Part shown: piece after piece, positions 10,276-20,319 of the stretch | Layout: each line of letters starts with the position of its first letter | How positions within the stretch are numbered: position 1 is the stretch's first letter | Source: Zizania palustris | Taxonomy: Eukaryota; Streptophyta; Magnoliopsida; Poales; Poaceae | Length of the DNA: 64,000 bases | Assembly (NCBI GenBank): GCA_019279435.1 | Contig: JAAALK010000082.1 | Coordinates: 11,548,594-11,612,593 of the forward strand | Reading direction: 5' to 3' | Position numbers and translations under genes: made by a program | The notes under the pieces: generated by a model | Told to the model about the DNA's origin: nothing | The model's database searches: none | The model's input: only the letters and a program-made list of their open reading frames with translations

Positions 10276-12250
10276 TAGGATCGCCTATTTTCTCCTCGCA
10301 ATCCCACACATATCCTTCATCTCATGATATGCAAAATATAGGATCTTTACCACCTGTTGATGAGCGTGAGATGGAGGAAAAGGCAGAGAAGGAGCCAGTG
10401 CCCGATAAAGTGGCAGATCATCAAATGGCTCAAGAACTCGAGGAACACGTGCCCAAAAAAGTGGCAGATCCACAAATGGCTCAACAACACGTGCCGAAGG
10501 AAGTGACAGATCCTAAAGTGGACGAGCCTGATCAAGTGGAAGTGTTAGTTCCAGCGGCCGAGCCTGATCAAGTCAAAGAGTCAATTCCAAAGGCCGATCC
10601 TCAAGTGACAGAGCGAGTGGACGAGCCTGATCAACTAAAAGAGTCAGTTCAAGCAGCCGAGCTCGAGCCCGAGAATCAAGAGGCACGCCCAAATCCCACA
10701 ATCCACAAGACAATTGTTCAAGTTGGGCAGTGTTCTGAGCCAAAGTCTAAAATGCTCAAATTCTTTAGTACTGTGGGGAAAACATGTTCTATGCCCATAG
10801 AGGCTCACTTAAGGGATCCAGTACAAAACATGGCTCAGTTTCTGCTGATCAATGGACCTACGGAGACGATTATTTTATCGAGTACGAACCAGGCAAACCA
10901 TTCTTACCCCAATGAGTACTTAAGAGTATGAACTGGGAGTTGAAATCATTTCATGACTGGTATCTTGAAGCATCTTCGTTAGGAGTTATGCAAATAGAAG
11001 TGAAGGTTCCAAAAGAAGTATTCAACTGCCTAGAGTTTAATCTTGTACTATTTTTCAACGACTTCCACGAGATGTTCCATCTGAAGTGAACCGCCATCAC
11101 AAGCATGATACTCTGGTGCATGTAAGTAGTTTTTACTTTGTCAGTACAAAGGAAAAATCAATCACGTCTTATATTGACTAGTGTTTCATAACATATGCAG
11201 TTTGAATTCATGTTCTGATAAGTCTAAACAATATGGGTACTTGAACCCATCATTAATAAGTCAAAGTACAATGAACCCAATACTAAACCATAACGATGCA
11301 AAGTACTGGAGTGCGGGTCGGAAAAAGTTTCAAAGGAAGATTTTCAATAAAGACCAAGACACACTTAAGAAGAATAAAAGGAATTGTGCCGTGTTGTATA
11401 TTGTGCGGTGCATGTTTCAATAGAGGGATAGAGAAATGATAAGCGGGGCATATAACTTTAAGTAAGTATACCCACTATATCCACTTAATCATGTTTTATC
11501 GATTATGAAACTAACATAATCACATATTACTTCTTTCAATAGTGATCATTGGATTGCACTTCTGATATACCCGAAGAATTGTAGGGTTTGGGTGCTCGAC
11601 TCTCTCGACAAACCCAGAAAAGAATATCAATATATAATAAATGTTCTTCAGAGTGCATATAAATATTACGTGGAAAAGTTACATGGCCCACATGATCCAC
11701 AAAGGCCAAAAGAAATGCATATCAGAACCAACTATCCGGTAAGATTATATTTTGAAATTTGTTAATTCAAATAATAAAGCGAAACTATATATCGTTCTAA
11801 CTTTGTCTATTTTGAAGTGTCACAAACAACTTCCTAGTTCAGTGCATTGCGGGTATTACACTTGTAATTTCATGAGCAATGACTTAGGAAAGTATGTGCG
11901 GACAATATCTGATGATACTAAAGAAGTAAATTGATTTATTGTGTGTTAATCTAATATAACCTGCAACATATGTACTTATATGTTACGTATGCAGACGTTA
12001 GGTCCATCAACTGTTGCCAGGAAGAGCCAACTCTCTGATGCAAAAATGTATGGAATTGTATCAAGTATGTGCCACTTCGCGATGCATGAAATTATTCATG
12101 AGTATGGAATACTCTTCGATCCTGAGGGTGAAGTGGACAAACATCCAACTCTGACATGTTGGGACGGAATACCTAAAAGGCTTGAATAACAAATTTCCAA
12201 GAATTTTGAAGCTAAGAAGCAAAAAGAAGATGCGCAAGATAAGAGTTGGC
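10263..12250 (+). pseudogene. ULP1-like (Peptidase C48) CACTA gene, broken
   Basis: Starts with an acidic Pro/Val/Glu repeat region (10263-10740; ADPQMAQ, DEPDQ repeats), then a conserved block (FHDWYLEASSLGV, about 10950), YGYLNPSLISQS (about 11235), KKFQRKIFNKDQDTLKKNKR (about 11325) and a cysteine-protease core: His in DHWIALLIYP (about 11544), Asp in VWVLDSLDKP (about 11590) and Cys in HCGYYTCNFM (about 11848). This is the His-Asp-Cys layout of the ULP1/SENP family. Segments are separated by GT...AG introns, for example 11124 (GTAAGT) to about 11200. Stops within exons (for example 11088, 11421) and a frame change near 10900 indicate decay. The whole block parallels 22050-23890 in copy 2. 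Plant CACTA and Mutator-like elements are known to carry such domains; the substrate is unknown. Confidence 0.8.
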
Positions 12251-12779
12251 CTTCCAAGAAGAAACATTAAACAAAATGAGCATGTATTTATGAACAATTG
12301 TTAATTTTGAAGGTTTGATAGATGTAAACTTTGTAAACTTGATGTGTGATGAAATGTAAACTTTGTAAATTTATAAATTGATGAGATGGGTTGTTGTTGT
12401 GTTGATGTTGTGTTGCTGCTATGGATGGTAGTGGGAGCTAATAATTTATGTGGTTGTGTTGCTGCTGTAGATGTGGATGGCTGTGTGAAGCTGTATATTT
12501 CTGTGTTTTTGTTTGTGGGACTGAGTGAATTAAGGTTTATAACATTCTGTGTAATGGGAAAAACACAGTAGTTGCGGGCACGCTAACGTCATCTACCCGC
12601 TACTATTGTTAGCCATAGCAGTGGCGGGCAGATGACGTCAACGCGCCCATCACTACTATTGACACAGTGGTGGTGGGCACTCTGCCCGCCACTACTAACC
12701 AGGGTTAGCAGTGGCGGACTGGTTGCCCGCCACTACAGTATGTTTTTTCCTGCTGCTACAGTGTCGCTTTGTAGTAGTG
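12251..12779 (+). repeat. 3' terminal region of CACTA copy 1
   Basis: Downstream of the last exon is a TG-rich stretch (12310-12560), then GTGGCGGGC and GCCCGCCACTA repeats in both orientations from about 12565, ending with the terminal inverted repeat at 12767-12779. Such subterminal repeats are where CACTA-encoded DNA-binding proteins act in known systems. Confidence 0.8.
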
Positions 12780-12794
12780 TTAGGAAGGCATATT

Positions 12795-13010
12795 TTATAT
12801 TCGTATGATGTACTATCCATACAAACTAAGCGGTGAGAGATAGCAGCAATCGAATGAACCAAAGCAAGCTATGGGAGTTAATACCTTGTTTAAGTTGACT
12901 CTTGCTTGCTAGACATATCATTTGGCCACAAATTGTGCATTATGCTTTACTATCATACCACGTGCATCCTTTTTGAGCTTATAGACCCACATGACCACAC
13001 CTACTTGAGG
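12795..13010 (-). pseudogene. Copia reverse transcriptase fragment, reverse strand
   Basis: The reverse strand from about 12995 reads WVYKLKKDARGMIVKHNAQF, then VAK, a stop, and NLNKVLTPIA. This is the N-terminal palm region of copia RT, equivalent to WVFKNKQGEDGVVVRNKARL in the SIRE element near 36465. At least two stops lie within about 60 codons. It is flanked by CACTA copy 1 on the left and the A1 insertion on the right. Confidence 0.75.
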
Positions 13011-13472
13011 CCAATTAGGAAGTGTCTAGATGGTAGATAGACTAGCCTTGAGGTGCTCTTAGTGGACCAATCTTTCGATAGGTTTAATTGAGGTGATGAG
13101 TGGACATTCATACTTTAAGGCTTCTGATCAGTGATCAGAACCTTGCAATCGCTACACTCACACATCTATTCATTATCAACCATGCCCTCACGTAGTCAAC
13201 CTCACCACGAAGGTTTTGAGACTGTAAACAATCAAAGAACTTTGCAAGAATAAGCTAAATACAATCTGGATTGCTGATATTAATCTGAAGAACTCAATGT
13301 TTGGGGTTCTACAAACCGATCTACGATGAAACTACGTTGGCAGAATAATCTATGAAAAACTCAAGTCCTAACTATGATGGTGGCCATCTATTTATAGAGT
13401 TACGTAACATGGGCCTTTGATAAGGACAACGTTGCTAAGGGTACAACCATACTTGTTTACCAAGGACCCATG
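13011..13472 (-). other. Unassigned flank, possible reverse LTR piece
   Basis: No coding signal beyond the RT scrap. A reverse-strand TATA-like CTCTATAAATAGATGG lies near 13385-13400, compatible with a decayed LTR, but no terminus was found. It ends in CCATG (13468-13472), the target duplication of A1. Confidence 0.3.
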
Positions 13473-14358
13473 TGATGAGGACATCCCTACCAATGATACA
13501 ACTATACATGAATACCAAGATCTAATTATTCGAGTTCGAGCACGACAATTAAATCTCTAGGTCAACTCATTTCTAAGTATCTTAGTATATTATCTTGTGA
13601 ATAAATTACTACCTAATATTACTATTATTGTTATGAACCATGGAGATGATGAAAATAACTTGGAGATAAACAAAGAGTTAGAGAAGAAACAGGAAGGACG
13701 TCCAAGCCAATTTGAGAGTCCAATCAAACTACAATTCGTGTCCAACTCGGATTTCAGGAGCAGCGTGCACTAAAATCATCACCCAGGCCGCATCCGGACT
13801 CCGTTTTTGATGTTCCACCCATACACGGAAAGATAACTTCAGAACCTTCCCAATGCAGCCAGTTTCATTTCAAAATTCCTTATATATCAACAGGAATCGT
13901 CAAAACAAGATAGAGTTCAGAATCTATCTGCATGCTGTTTTTTGCGTTATTGGGCCTTTGGGCCGTGTATCCAGTTGAGCCCATTAGGGGTGCATCCCAA
14001 ACTACTATATAAGGTGTTTCTACAGTAATCTAGGGTTTTTAGGTTTAATTTACACGCTGCTTTGATAGCTGCCGCTTTGCCGGATTTGTAAGTGAACCCC
14101 AATTCACAGATTCCAATAGAATTTTCAGTTCGATTGCGTTTTCTGCGTTCTTTCTTCTGTTCTTTGATTCACAGGCAAGGATTAGACTTCTTGGCGAGGT
14201 AAATCAGGTTGTGCTTGGTTGATAAACAACGGAGCAGTGTTGTAGCAATTGCAAGGGCTGATCTCATGGATCGGAAGCCGGATCGTCAACGTCGAGTTCT
14301 CCACAAATCGTTGTTTATCCCCCACCTGACGGAAGATCGGACACCCCCTCCTCCATCA
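13473..14358 (+). repeat. A1 5' LTR (886 bp)
   Basis: Begins TGATGAGGAC and ends CTCCATCA; near-identical partner at 48238-49122. TATA-like TATATAAG at 14006-14013. The open frame near 14209-14412 runs across the LTR end and is not a gene. Confidence 0.95.
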
Positions 14359-14360
14359 AG

Positions 14361-14372
14361 TAGTATCAAAGC
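14361..14372 (+). promoter_or_regulatory. Degenerate primer-binding site of A1
   Basis: TAGTATCAAAGC, two changes from the initiator tRNA-Met complement TGGTATCAGAGC, placed two bases after the 5' LTR. Confidence 0.7.
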
Positions 14373-14993
14373 TTGGTATACCATCAGGTTTTTGTATCTT
14401 AGATTAAATTGATTTCATATTAATCCCATAGTCCACAAAAAAGCCAACAAAAAATTTGTAATCCTATGTTTTCCCCAATCTAAGACTATCCCTAGCCTTT
14501 GGACGTTTTGGTTTTAGAGTCCGTAGTATTGAGTTTGTATCCTTGGTCAAGTTCGGTTGCTGGTTAGTATTGTGATCCCTTTTTCTAAATCCCTTATACT
14601 AGCCACCACCCATAAATCCCCTTTGACCTGCAATTCGCGTCGGAACTAGAACTTCAAAACCCTAATTCAGACTGCCTCTAATAAAACAGTCATATATTTT
14701 GCATACGAACTCCAAATAAGGAAAATAAATACATTTTTGAAATCTACAGAAAATGTTAGATCTAAGTTTCCATAGTTAGCTAGGTTCACCGATTATAGTT
14801 TTTCCAAATTTGATCGGAAAGATCGAGTTTTCTAGTCCCGAAGTTTCTTGCGCATATTTTTCAGCTCATCTTTATTTACCTACATAGCACTTCTTTGAAA
14901 CAAAATTGTATCACATCTTCTTGGTTTGTCTTCTTTGTGATCCTAGTCAACAAAAAAGAAGTGTAAAAAAAAGAGTTCAAAAATATCAAAAAA
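14373..14993 (+). other. A1 leader, left part
   Basis: AT-rich untranslated leader without a coding signal. It is interrupted by CACTA copy 2 after AAA (14991-14993) and resumes at 24641. Confidence 0.7.
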
Positions 14994-15245
14994 CACTACT
15001 ACAAACTGTCACTGTAGTGGCGTTGGGCAAAACCACTGTAGTGCCGGGCCATTAGATGCCCGCCACTACAGTTGCTGGTGGTGATGGCAGCACCAGCGCC
15101 CGCCACTATTATTTGTAAAGTAGTGGTGGTCGGTGCTGACATCATCCCAGACCGCCACTATTTTACCAATAGTAGTGGCGAGCGCTAGTGCTGCCCGCCG
15201 CTGCTAAGATGGCCGCCACTAAAGTATTGATGACATCACTTGCAA
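14994..15245 (+). repeat. 5' terminal and subterminal repeats of CACTA copy 2
   Basis: Terminal CACTACTACAAA followed by alternating GTAGTGGCG and GCCCGCCACTA motifs in both orientations up to about 15245, matching the pattern at the 3' end. Confidence 0.9.
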
Positions 15246-15264
15246 CTGCCACTACTATTCTAGC

Positions 15265-15270
15265 TATAAA
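15265..15270 (+). promoter_or_regulatory. TATA box of the first CACTA gene
   Basis: TATAAA just inside the subterminal repeats, about 570 bp before the first coding exon (ATG 15835). The gap between is AT-rich and probably leader plus an intron. Confidence 0.5.
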
Positions 15271-15834
15271 TGCGCAGCTTCTTCCTCCCCGAGCTCTACC
15301 GGAGTTCGCATTTAATTTTGTCCGTACAATGGCGACAAAAATCTAGATAAAGAGGGGGAGGCTTTGTTTTTGTTTCTTTTGAAGGATTTCATTCTAGGAG
15401 GTAAATCCATGCCGAATCTCACATTTATTTTGTATTTAATCATTTATACAATGAGTTATTAGCGTTTTACTAATTTAGGGTTTGTGAATAGAAATTTTCA
15501 AATAATCTTCCATTTACAGTGTTTCCTTCTCCCAAATGAACAAATATGACCCTCCTCACAATTATTCATCACTTGTATATTGATTTACGTCATTTTAATC
15601 CCTTTTTTAATTTGATTTATGATTATAGATCTAGAGTATGTTGTTTGGAGAGAGAGAAACCAATATAGTTAATTTATTCAATAATTTTTTTCTGCTTAAT
15701 AAATAGTTTGAATTAAAGCATTTTTAATTAATGTTGTTATGAGCGATAATAAATCAATATATTTTCAATTTGTAAATTACTAAAATTAACAATAATGAAT
15801 TTATTAATATTTTTTCAAATAATATATGTTTTAG

Positions 15835-17283
15835 ATGGAGCATAGGTCATGGATGTACTCGTCCAACGACGGAGATGTGGTGGCATATTTTAACAGAGTA
15901 ACTGAATTTACTGAAGCTGCTGCACAATATGCTTTCCGTCAGAGTGAAGAGGCAATATATTGTCCTTGTAAAGTTTGTAAAAACGAAGCGATGTATCCGT
16001 GTTCAGATCGTGAAAACATACGATTTCACTTGTTGAAAAATGGTTTCGTGAAGAACTATTATATATGGACGAAACACGGTGAGATGGGCCAAAATCCTCC
16101 TGAAGATTCTGATGTGCCGCAAGATGCTCATCAACATAGAAGAGGTGGTGATCATACATCCGACATAACACATGATGATGTTGATCAACATGATGATGAT
16201 GACGCCTTTGATGTGGAGGAACTGATGTGAAATGTTGCGCCTGAGGTGTTGTTGCAGAGAACTACAACCAAACGATACGATAACTTCGAAGCACTTGACA
16301 AAGCATCAAAAAACCTTCTTTATGAGGAACGCCATAGATGCGATAAGCAGTATACTGTGTTGTACACAATCCTTGAGCTTATGAAACTGAAGGCCAGCAA
16401 TGGATGGTCTGACACTAGTTTTTCAGATCTTTTACAACTCCTAAAAAAGATTTTGCCAAAACCCAATGGTCTACAATCTGATACGTACCAAGCAAAGAAG
16501 ATGATTTGTCCGTTGACTTTGGGCATTCAGAAGATTCATGCATGCCCGAACCACTGTATCCTATATCGAAAAGAGTATGGATTGTTAGAGAGATGTTCGC
16601 AGTGCAACGCAAGTCGATACAAACGTCCAAATGACTGTGTGGAGGACTACAATGACCACCAGAAGAAGAATAATAAGAGGTTGCAGAAGAGGAATAAAAA
16701 TGTTATTGAAGACCATCCTGGAAAAAAGACGGAGAGGAAAGTTCCAGCCTTAGTAATGTGGTACTTACTGGTGATTGATCGCTTAAAACGTATGTTCTCT
16801 AATCCTAGAGATGCTGAACTATTAATCTGGCATTTCGCTGGGCGAAAGAAGGATGGAAAACTTCGGCACCCTGCGGATGCTAGGTAGTGGAAATCATTTG
16901 ACCTGGCCCATCCAGATTTCTCGGACGATCCTAGAAATATCAGGATGGGACTTAGCACGGATGGAATGAATCCCTTCGGTGAGATGAGGAACCCACATAG
17001 TACGTGGCCGGTCTTTCTATGCTTGTTCAACATTCCATCATGGTTGTGCCATAAAAGAAAATACCTTATACTCACTACTCTAATTTCTGGTCGAAATCAA
17101 CCTGGCAATGACATTGATATCTTTCTAGAACCTTTGATGGAGGATATGAATCGTCTATGGGAACATGGTGTCTGTGTGTGGGATGATCACAAGAAAGAGC
17201 ACTTCAATCTAAGAGCCATAATCTTTTGCACCATAGTTGACAACCCAGGACGCATGTCCCTAACAGGACAGGTTAAAGGAAAG
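15835..17283 (+). pseudogene. TNP2-like CACTA transposase, C-terminally deleted
   Basis: From ATG 15835 (MEHRSWMYSSNDGDVVAYFN) the first 80 residues form the transposase-associated domain with its CPCKVC...H cluster (YCPCKVCKNEAMYPC) and the YYIWTKHGE ending, then a His/Asp-rich linker. A TGA at 16228-16230 interrupts the frame. The Transposase_21 region follows (16246-17283: HACPNHCILYRKEYGLLERC; LIWHFAGRKKDGKLRHPADA; PGNDIDIFLEPLMEDM), with another stop at 16885-16887 and a small frame change near 16900. At 17283/17284 the frame ends where 2,081 bp present in copy 1 (6315-8395) are missing, removing the rest of Transposase_21, DUF4218 and DUF4216. Confidence 0.9.
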
Positions 17284-17560
17284 TGAGGCAGAAAAATACC
17301 AATTTTTTAAATTTGATAAGTTATGATGTATTTTTATTGTTAAAAAAATCAAGTTCAAACTAGAATTTAAACATGAATAAAAAAGTCATGAAAATTAGAA
17401 TAGAAATGAAAAAATGTTTGGATGCTAGCAGCAAGGTTCGAACCTCAAACTGCCTGCCGACAGCAAGGTTCGAACCTCGAACCGCATGGCACCAAAGCAA
17501 ACCCCGCACCACTACGCTACAAAGTATTTCTCGACATGTGTAGCAACGTATATTAGATAA
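17284..17560 (-). repeat. Shared CACTA spacer with tRNA-like boxes
   Basis: Matches 8396-8690 of copy 1. Contains two GCAGCAAGGTTCGAACCTC-type units (17428 and 17461); reverse-strand A-box-like TAGCGTAGTGG at 17519-17509 with B-box GGTTCGAACC at 17467-17476. Confidence 0.5.
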
Positions 17561-17565
17561 CCCCC

Positions 17566-17790
17566 ACCTCTCATAGTAGTGGCGGTCGGGTGTAATCAGT
17601 GGCGGGCATGCTGACGTCACCAGCCCGCCACTGCTATTCCTTTTAGTAGTGGTGGTCGAGCACCAGCGAAGGACAGATTAGTAGTGGCGGGCTGGTGATG
17701 TCATCGCCCGCCACTACTAAGTGAAAATAGCAGTGGCGGGCACGATGACATCAGCATACCCGCCACTGCTAATCCTCCTATATAAAATTT
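17566..17790 (+). promoter_or_regulatory. Internal subterminal-type repeats and TATA box before the second gene
   Basis: At least six GTAGTGGCGGGC/GCCCGCCACTACT-type motifs in both orientations, then TATAAAAT at 17781-17788. The same repeat class lines both element ends, so both CACTA genes have element-end-like sequence in front of them. The GC-rich stretch 17817-18200 follows. Confidence 0.6.
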
Positions 17791-17816
17791 TCGCTCCCAC
17801 CGTCTGAAAACCCTAA

Positions 17817-18215
17817 GCCCTAATCTTTTCACGCCAGTTGCTGCCGCTCCTAAAGCCCGCACCGCCGTTGTCGTTGTCGTCCCCAAAGCCCGTCACCGCC
17901 ATCAAAGAGCCATTGGTGGTCCCGGACACCTCGCCACCACCTCGGAGCCATCGCAGTTATCCTCAAAGCCCGTCACCGAAGCCGCGTCGGTGTACCCGGA
18001 CCCCTCGCCGCCGCCTCGGAGCCGTCGCACACCGCCATCCCTGTCCGGGAGCCTGCGCCGCCACCCTCGGAACCCGTCGCCACCGTCGCCCCGAACTTCG
18101 CCTGTCACCGGAGCCCACGTCGCTGTCCCCGGACCCCGCGCTGCCGTCTTGGAGCCATCGCCGCCATCCCTGTCCCCGAGCACGTCGCCGTCCCCGTTCA
18201 GGTTGCTAAACTTTG
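17817..18215 (+). other. GC-rich leader or first exon of the second CACTA gene
   Basis: CCG/CCGTCG-rich sequence after the TATA box, ending near GTTGCTAAACTTTG (18200). Several overlapping Pro/Arg-rich frames are open on both strands, as expected from composition; none could be tied to a protein family. A counterpart occurs at 8790-9000 in copy 1. Confidence 0.45.
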
Positions 18216-18711
18216 TACTAGTTTGATAGATTTACTTACTGCTTTCAGTCTCTAGATTTACCTACTGCTTTTAGTCTCTAGATTTACTTAAGTGTGATTT
18301 AAGTGTGTTGAATGTTTGTTTGATTGTGTTGTGAGTTTTTGACCTTGAAAAGAGGATTGTCCTAGCTATGTTCTTCGAACTTATATGTGTGTTAGCCCAT
18401 CTTTAATCATATTAATATAAACTGTTTTAGTTGGTAATTTTTGCAGTTTATTCTGAATATGGTCAAAAAGCTGAAAATGATTCCTGATTGCACCATTCAT
18501 CCACTGTGAAGTGGTACTCTATGTGATTAACACTGATTTTGGCATTGAGTTATCTCATGTATGTCATACCACTTTACCACTTTTGGGGAATTGATTTTGG
18601 TACTGTGAAGTGGCATTGATTTTGGCATTGATTTTGGGTGAAGTCTTCTATATCTAAGTTTGTGATATAGTCTTTAATTTGATTCATTGGAGCTAAATCT
18701 GTGATTAAGTT
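18216..18711. other. AT-rich intron-like stretch
   Basis: No coding signal. Short repeated phrases occur (GATTTTGGCATTGA-like, CTTCTATATCTAAGTT at about 18645 and 19087), suggesting local duplication. Confidence 0.4.
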
Positions 18712-18805
18712 TGGAGGAGCGTTGAGTGTTTTGAAAGGGCCATCTAATTCAAAAGAATTTTGTTGAGGCGCCTATTCAGCCCCCCTCTAGTTCTTGAGTG
18801 TTCTT
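18712..18805 (+). repeat. Copia LTR 3'-end scrap inside CACTA copy 2
   Basis: GAGCGTTGAGTGTTTTG followed by TTGTTGAGGCGCCTATTC and a CCCCCCTCTAG run parallels the LTR ends at 4712-4800 and 5300-5387. No tRNA site follows it. Confidence 0.55.
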
Positions 18806-18879
18806 ATCTTCTTGAGTGTATTCTTGAGAGAGGTAGGCCAACACAAGCTAAGGTAGGTTTCTAGGGTTTATTGTCCTTA

Positions 18880-18963
18880 GAGCATCTCCATTGTACTTTC
18901 TAAATGTGAATTGCTATTCAAATGGAGCTATATTTAATCAATTTATATACAATGGAGATGCTC
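18880..18963. mobile_element. 84-bp MITE with TTA target duplication
   Basis: Perfect terminal inverted repeats GAGCATCTCCATTGTA (18880-18895) and TACAATGGAGATGCTC (18948-18963), flanked by TTA on each side (18877-18879, 18964-18966). The 3-bp TTA duplication fits Tourist/PIF-Harbinger-like MITEs; GAGCATCTCCA ends are common in grass MITEs. Confidence 0.85.
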
Positions 18964-19151
18964 TTACATTTGTGGATAGTTATCATTTGTAGAACCACTG
19001 TATACTACTTTGTTACACCTATTTTGGCATTGATTAATGGAAATGTACCATTCACCGAATATATATTAGTCTAATTTTGGGTGAAGTCTTCTATATCTAA
19101 GTTATGCCATGAGAAATATTGCATACCACATTACCACTTTTTTAGAACAAC

Positions 19152-20222
19152 TTTTAGAGGCCTATGATGCAAATAGTAATTGAGTTATCTCATGTATGTC
19201 ATCAAGCCGTGGGACACATCCATTCCTGTCAACAACTTCTTCTTTCTCGTGTTGCTGACAGGGAATGGATGTGCTCACGGTTCCATGGCAGCCATGAACA
19301 TATTTGATAAACAACACAAAATATGCTGAGGTCTCAACAACACTGTGATCAGTTTACTACTATTATTACTTCTAAGGCTACTATACTAATCCTAAAGTTC
19401 ATCTGGCTGAAGGCCAACATTAGATTCTGCAATTCCTTTTAGAGGCCTATGATGCAAATTGTTATTGAGTTATCTCATGTATGTCATCAAGCCGTGGGAC
19501 ACATCCATTCCTGTCAACAACTTCTTCATTCTCGTGTTGCTGACAGGGAATGGATGTGCTCACGGTTCCATGGCAGCCATGAACATATTTGATAAACAAC
19601 ACAAAATATGCTGAGGCCTCAACAACACAAAATATGCTGAGGCCTCAACAACACTATGATCAGTTTATTACTGTTATTACTTCTAAGGCTACTATACTAA
19701 TCCTAAAGTTCATCTGGCTGAAGGCCAACATTAGATTCTGCAATTCCTTTTAGAGGCCTATGATGCAAATTGTTATTGAGTTATCTCATGTATGTCATCA
19801 AGCCATGAGACACATCCATTCTCGTCAACAGCTTCTTCTTTCTCGTGTTGCTGACAGGGAATGGATGTGCTCATGGTTCCATGGCAGCCATGAACATTTT
19901 GAAAAACAACACAAAATATGCTGAGGCCTCAACAACACTGTGATCAGTTTACTATTGTTATTACTTCTAAGGCTACTATACTAATCCTCAAGTTCATCCG
20001 GCTGAAGACCAACATTAGATTCCACAATTCCTTTTAGAGGCCTGTGATGCAAATTGTTAATGAGTTATCTCATGTATGTCATCAAGCCATGTGACACATC
20101 CATTCCCGTCAACAGCTTCTTCTTTCTCTTGTTGCTGACAGGGAATGGATGTGCACATGTATCCATGACAGCCATGAACATTTTGAAAAACAACACAAAA
20201 TATGTTGAGGCCTCAACAACAC
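19152..20222 (+). repeat. Tandem array of about 3.7 units (285 bp), each with a 30-bp-arm hairpin
   Basis: Units start with TTTTAGAGGCCT at 19152, 19437, 19748 and 20032 (spacings 285, 311, 284; the long unit has an extra 26-bp copy of TATGCTGAGGCCTCAACAAC plus flank). Each unit holds an inverted repeat with 30-nt arms and a 14-nt CTTCTT-rich loop: 19207-19236/19251-19280, 19492-19521/19536-19565, 19803-19832/19847-19876 and 20087-20116/20131-20160. Core arm sequences are CACATCCATTCC and GGAATGGATGTG. The array lies just upstream of the TNP1/ULP1 gene (ATG 20320). No open frame of note is associated. Confidence 0.92.
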
Positions 20223-20319
20223 TAGAGAGAGAGAACAACACAATATCCTAACTTTAGGATTAATATGACATCAGATCTTTTTTGCATAACCAAAATTCTG
20301 ATACATTATCCTCTTAACT

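Larger units (their letters stand above)
5388..12779 (+). mobile_element. CACTA element copy 1, 5'-truncated
   Basis: The 3' end is the inverted repeat CTTTGTAGTAGTG at 12767-12779, identical in type to the end of CACTA copy 2 at 24640, preceded by GTGGCGGGC/GCCCGCCAC subterminal repeats from 12565. Inside are a TNP2-like transposase pseudogene (5388-8240) and a ULP1-protease pseudogene (10263-12250), in the order seen in copy 2. The 5' inverted repeat and the first transposase exon are missing: homology to copy 2 begins abruptly at 5388, corresponding to 16351 in copy 2. It lacks the TNP1-like domain present in copy 2. Confidence 0.85.

Noticed and set aside
17838..18226. Pro/Arg-rich frames on both strands
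   Set aside because: Composition effect of CCG repeats; open in several frames at once, with no conserved motif.
19152..20222. CRISPR-like array
   Set aside because: Repeats are about 285 bp with no unique spacers and the DNA is plainly plant; it is a tandem repeat.
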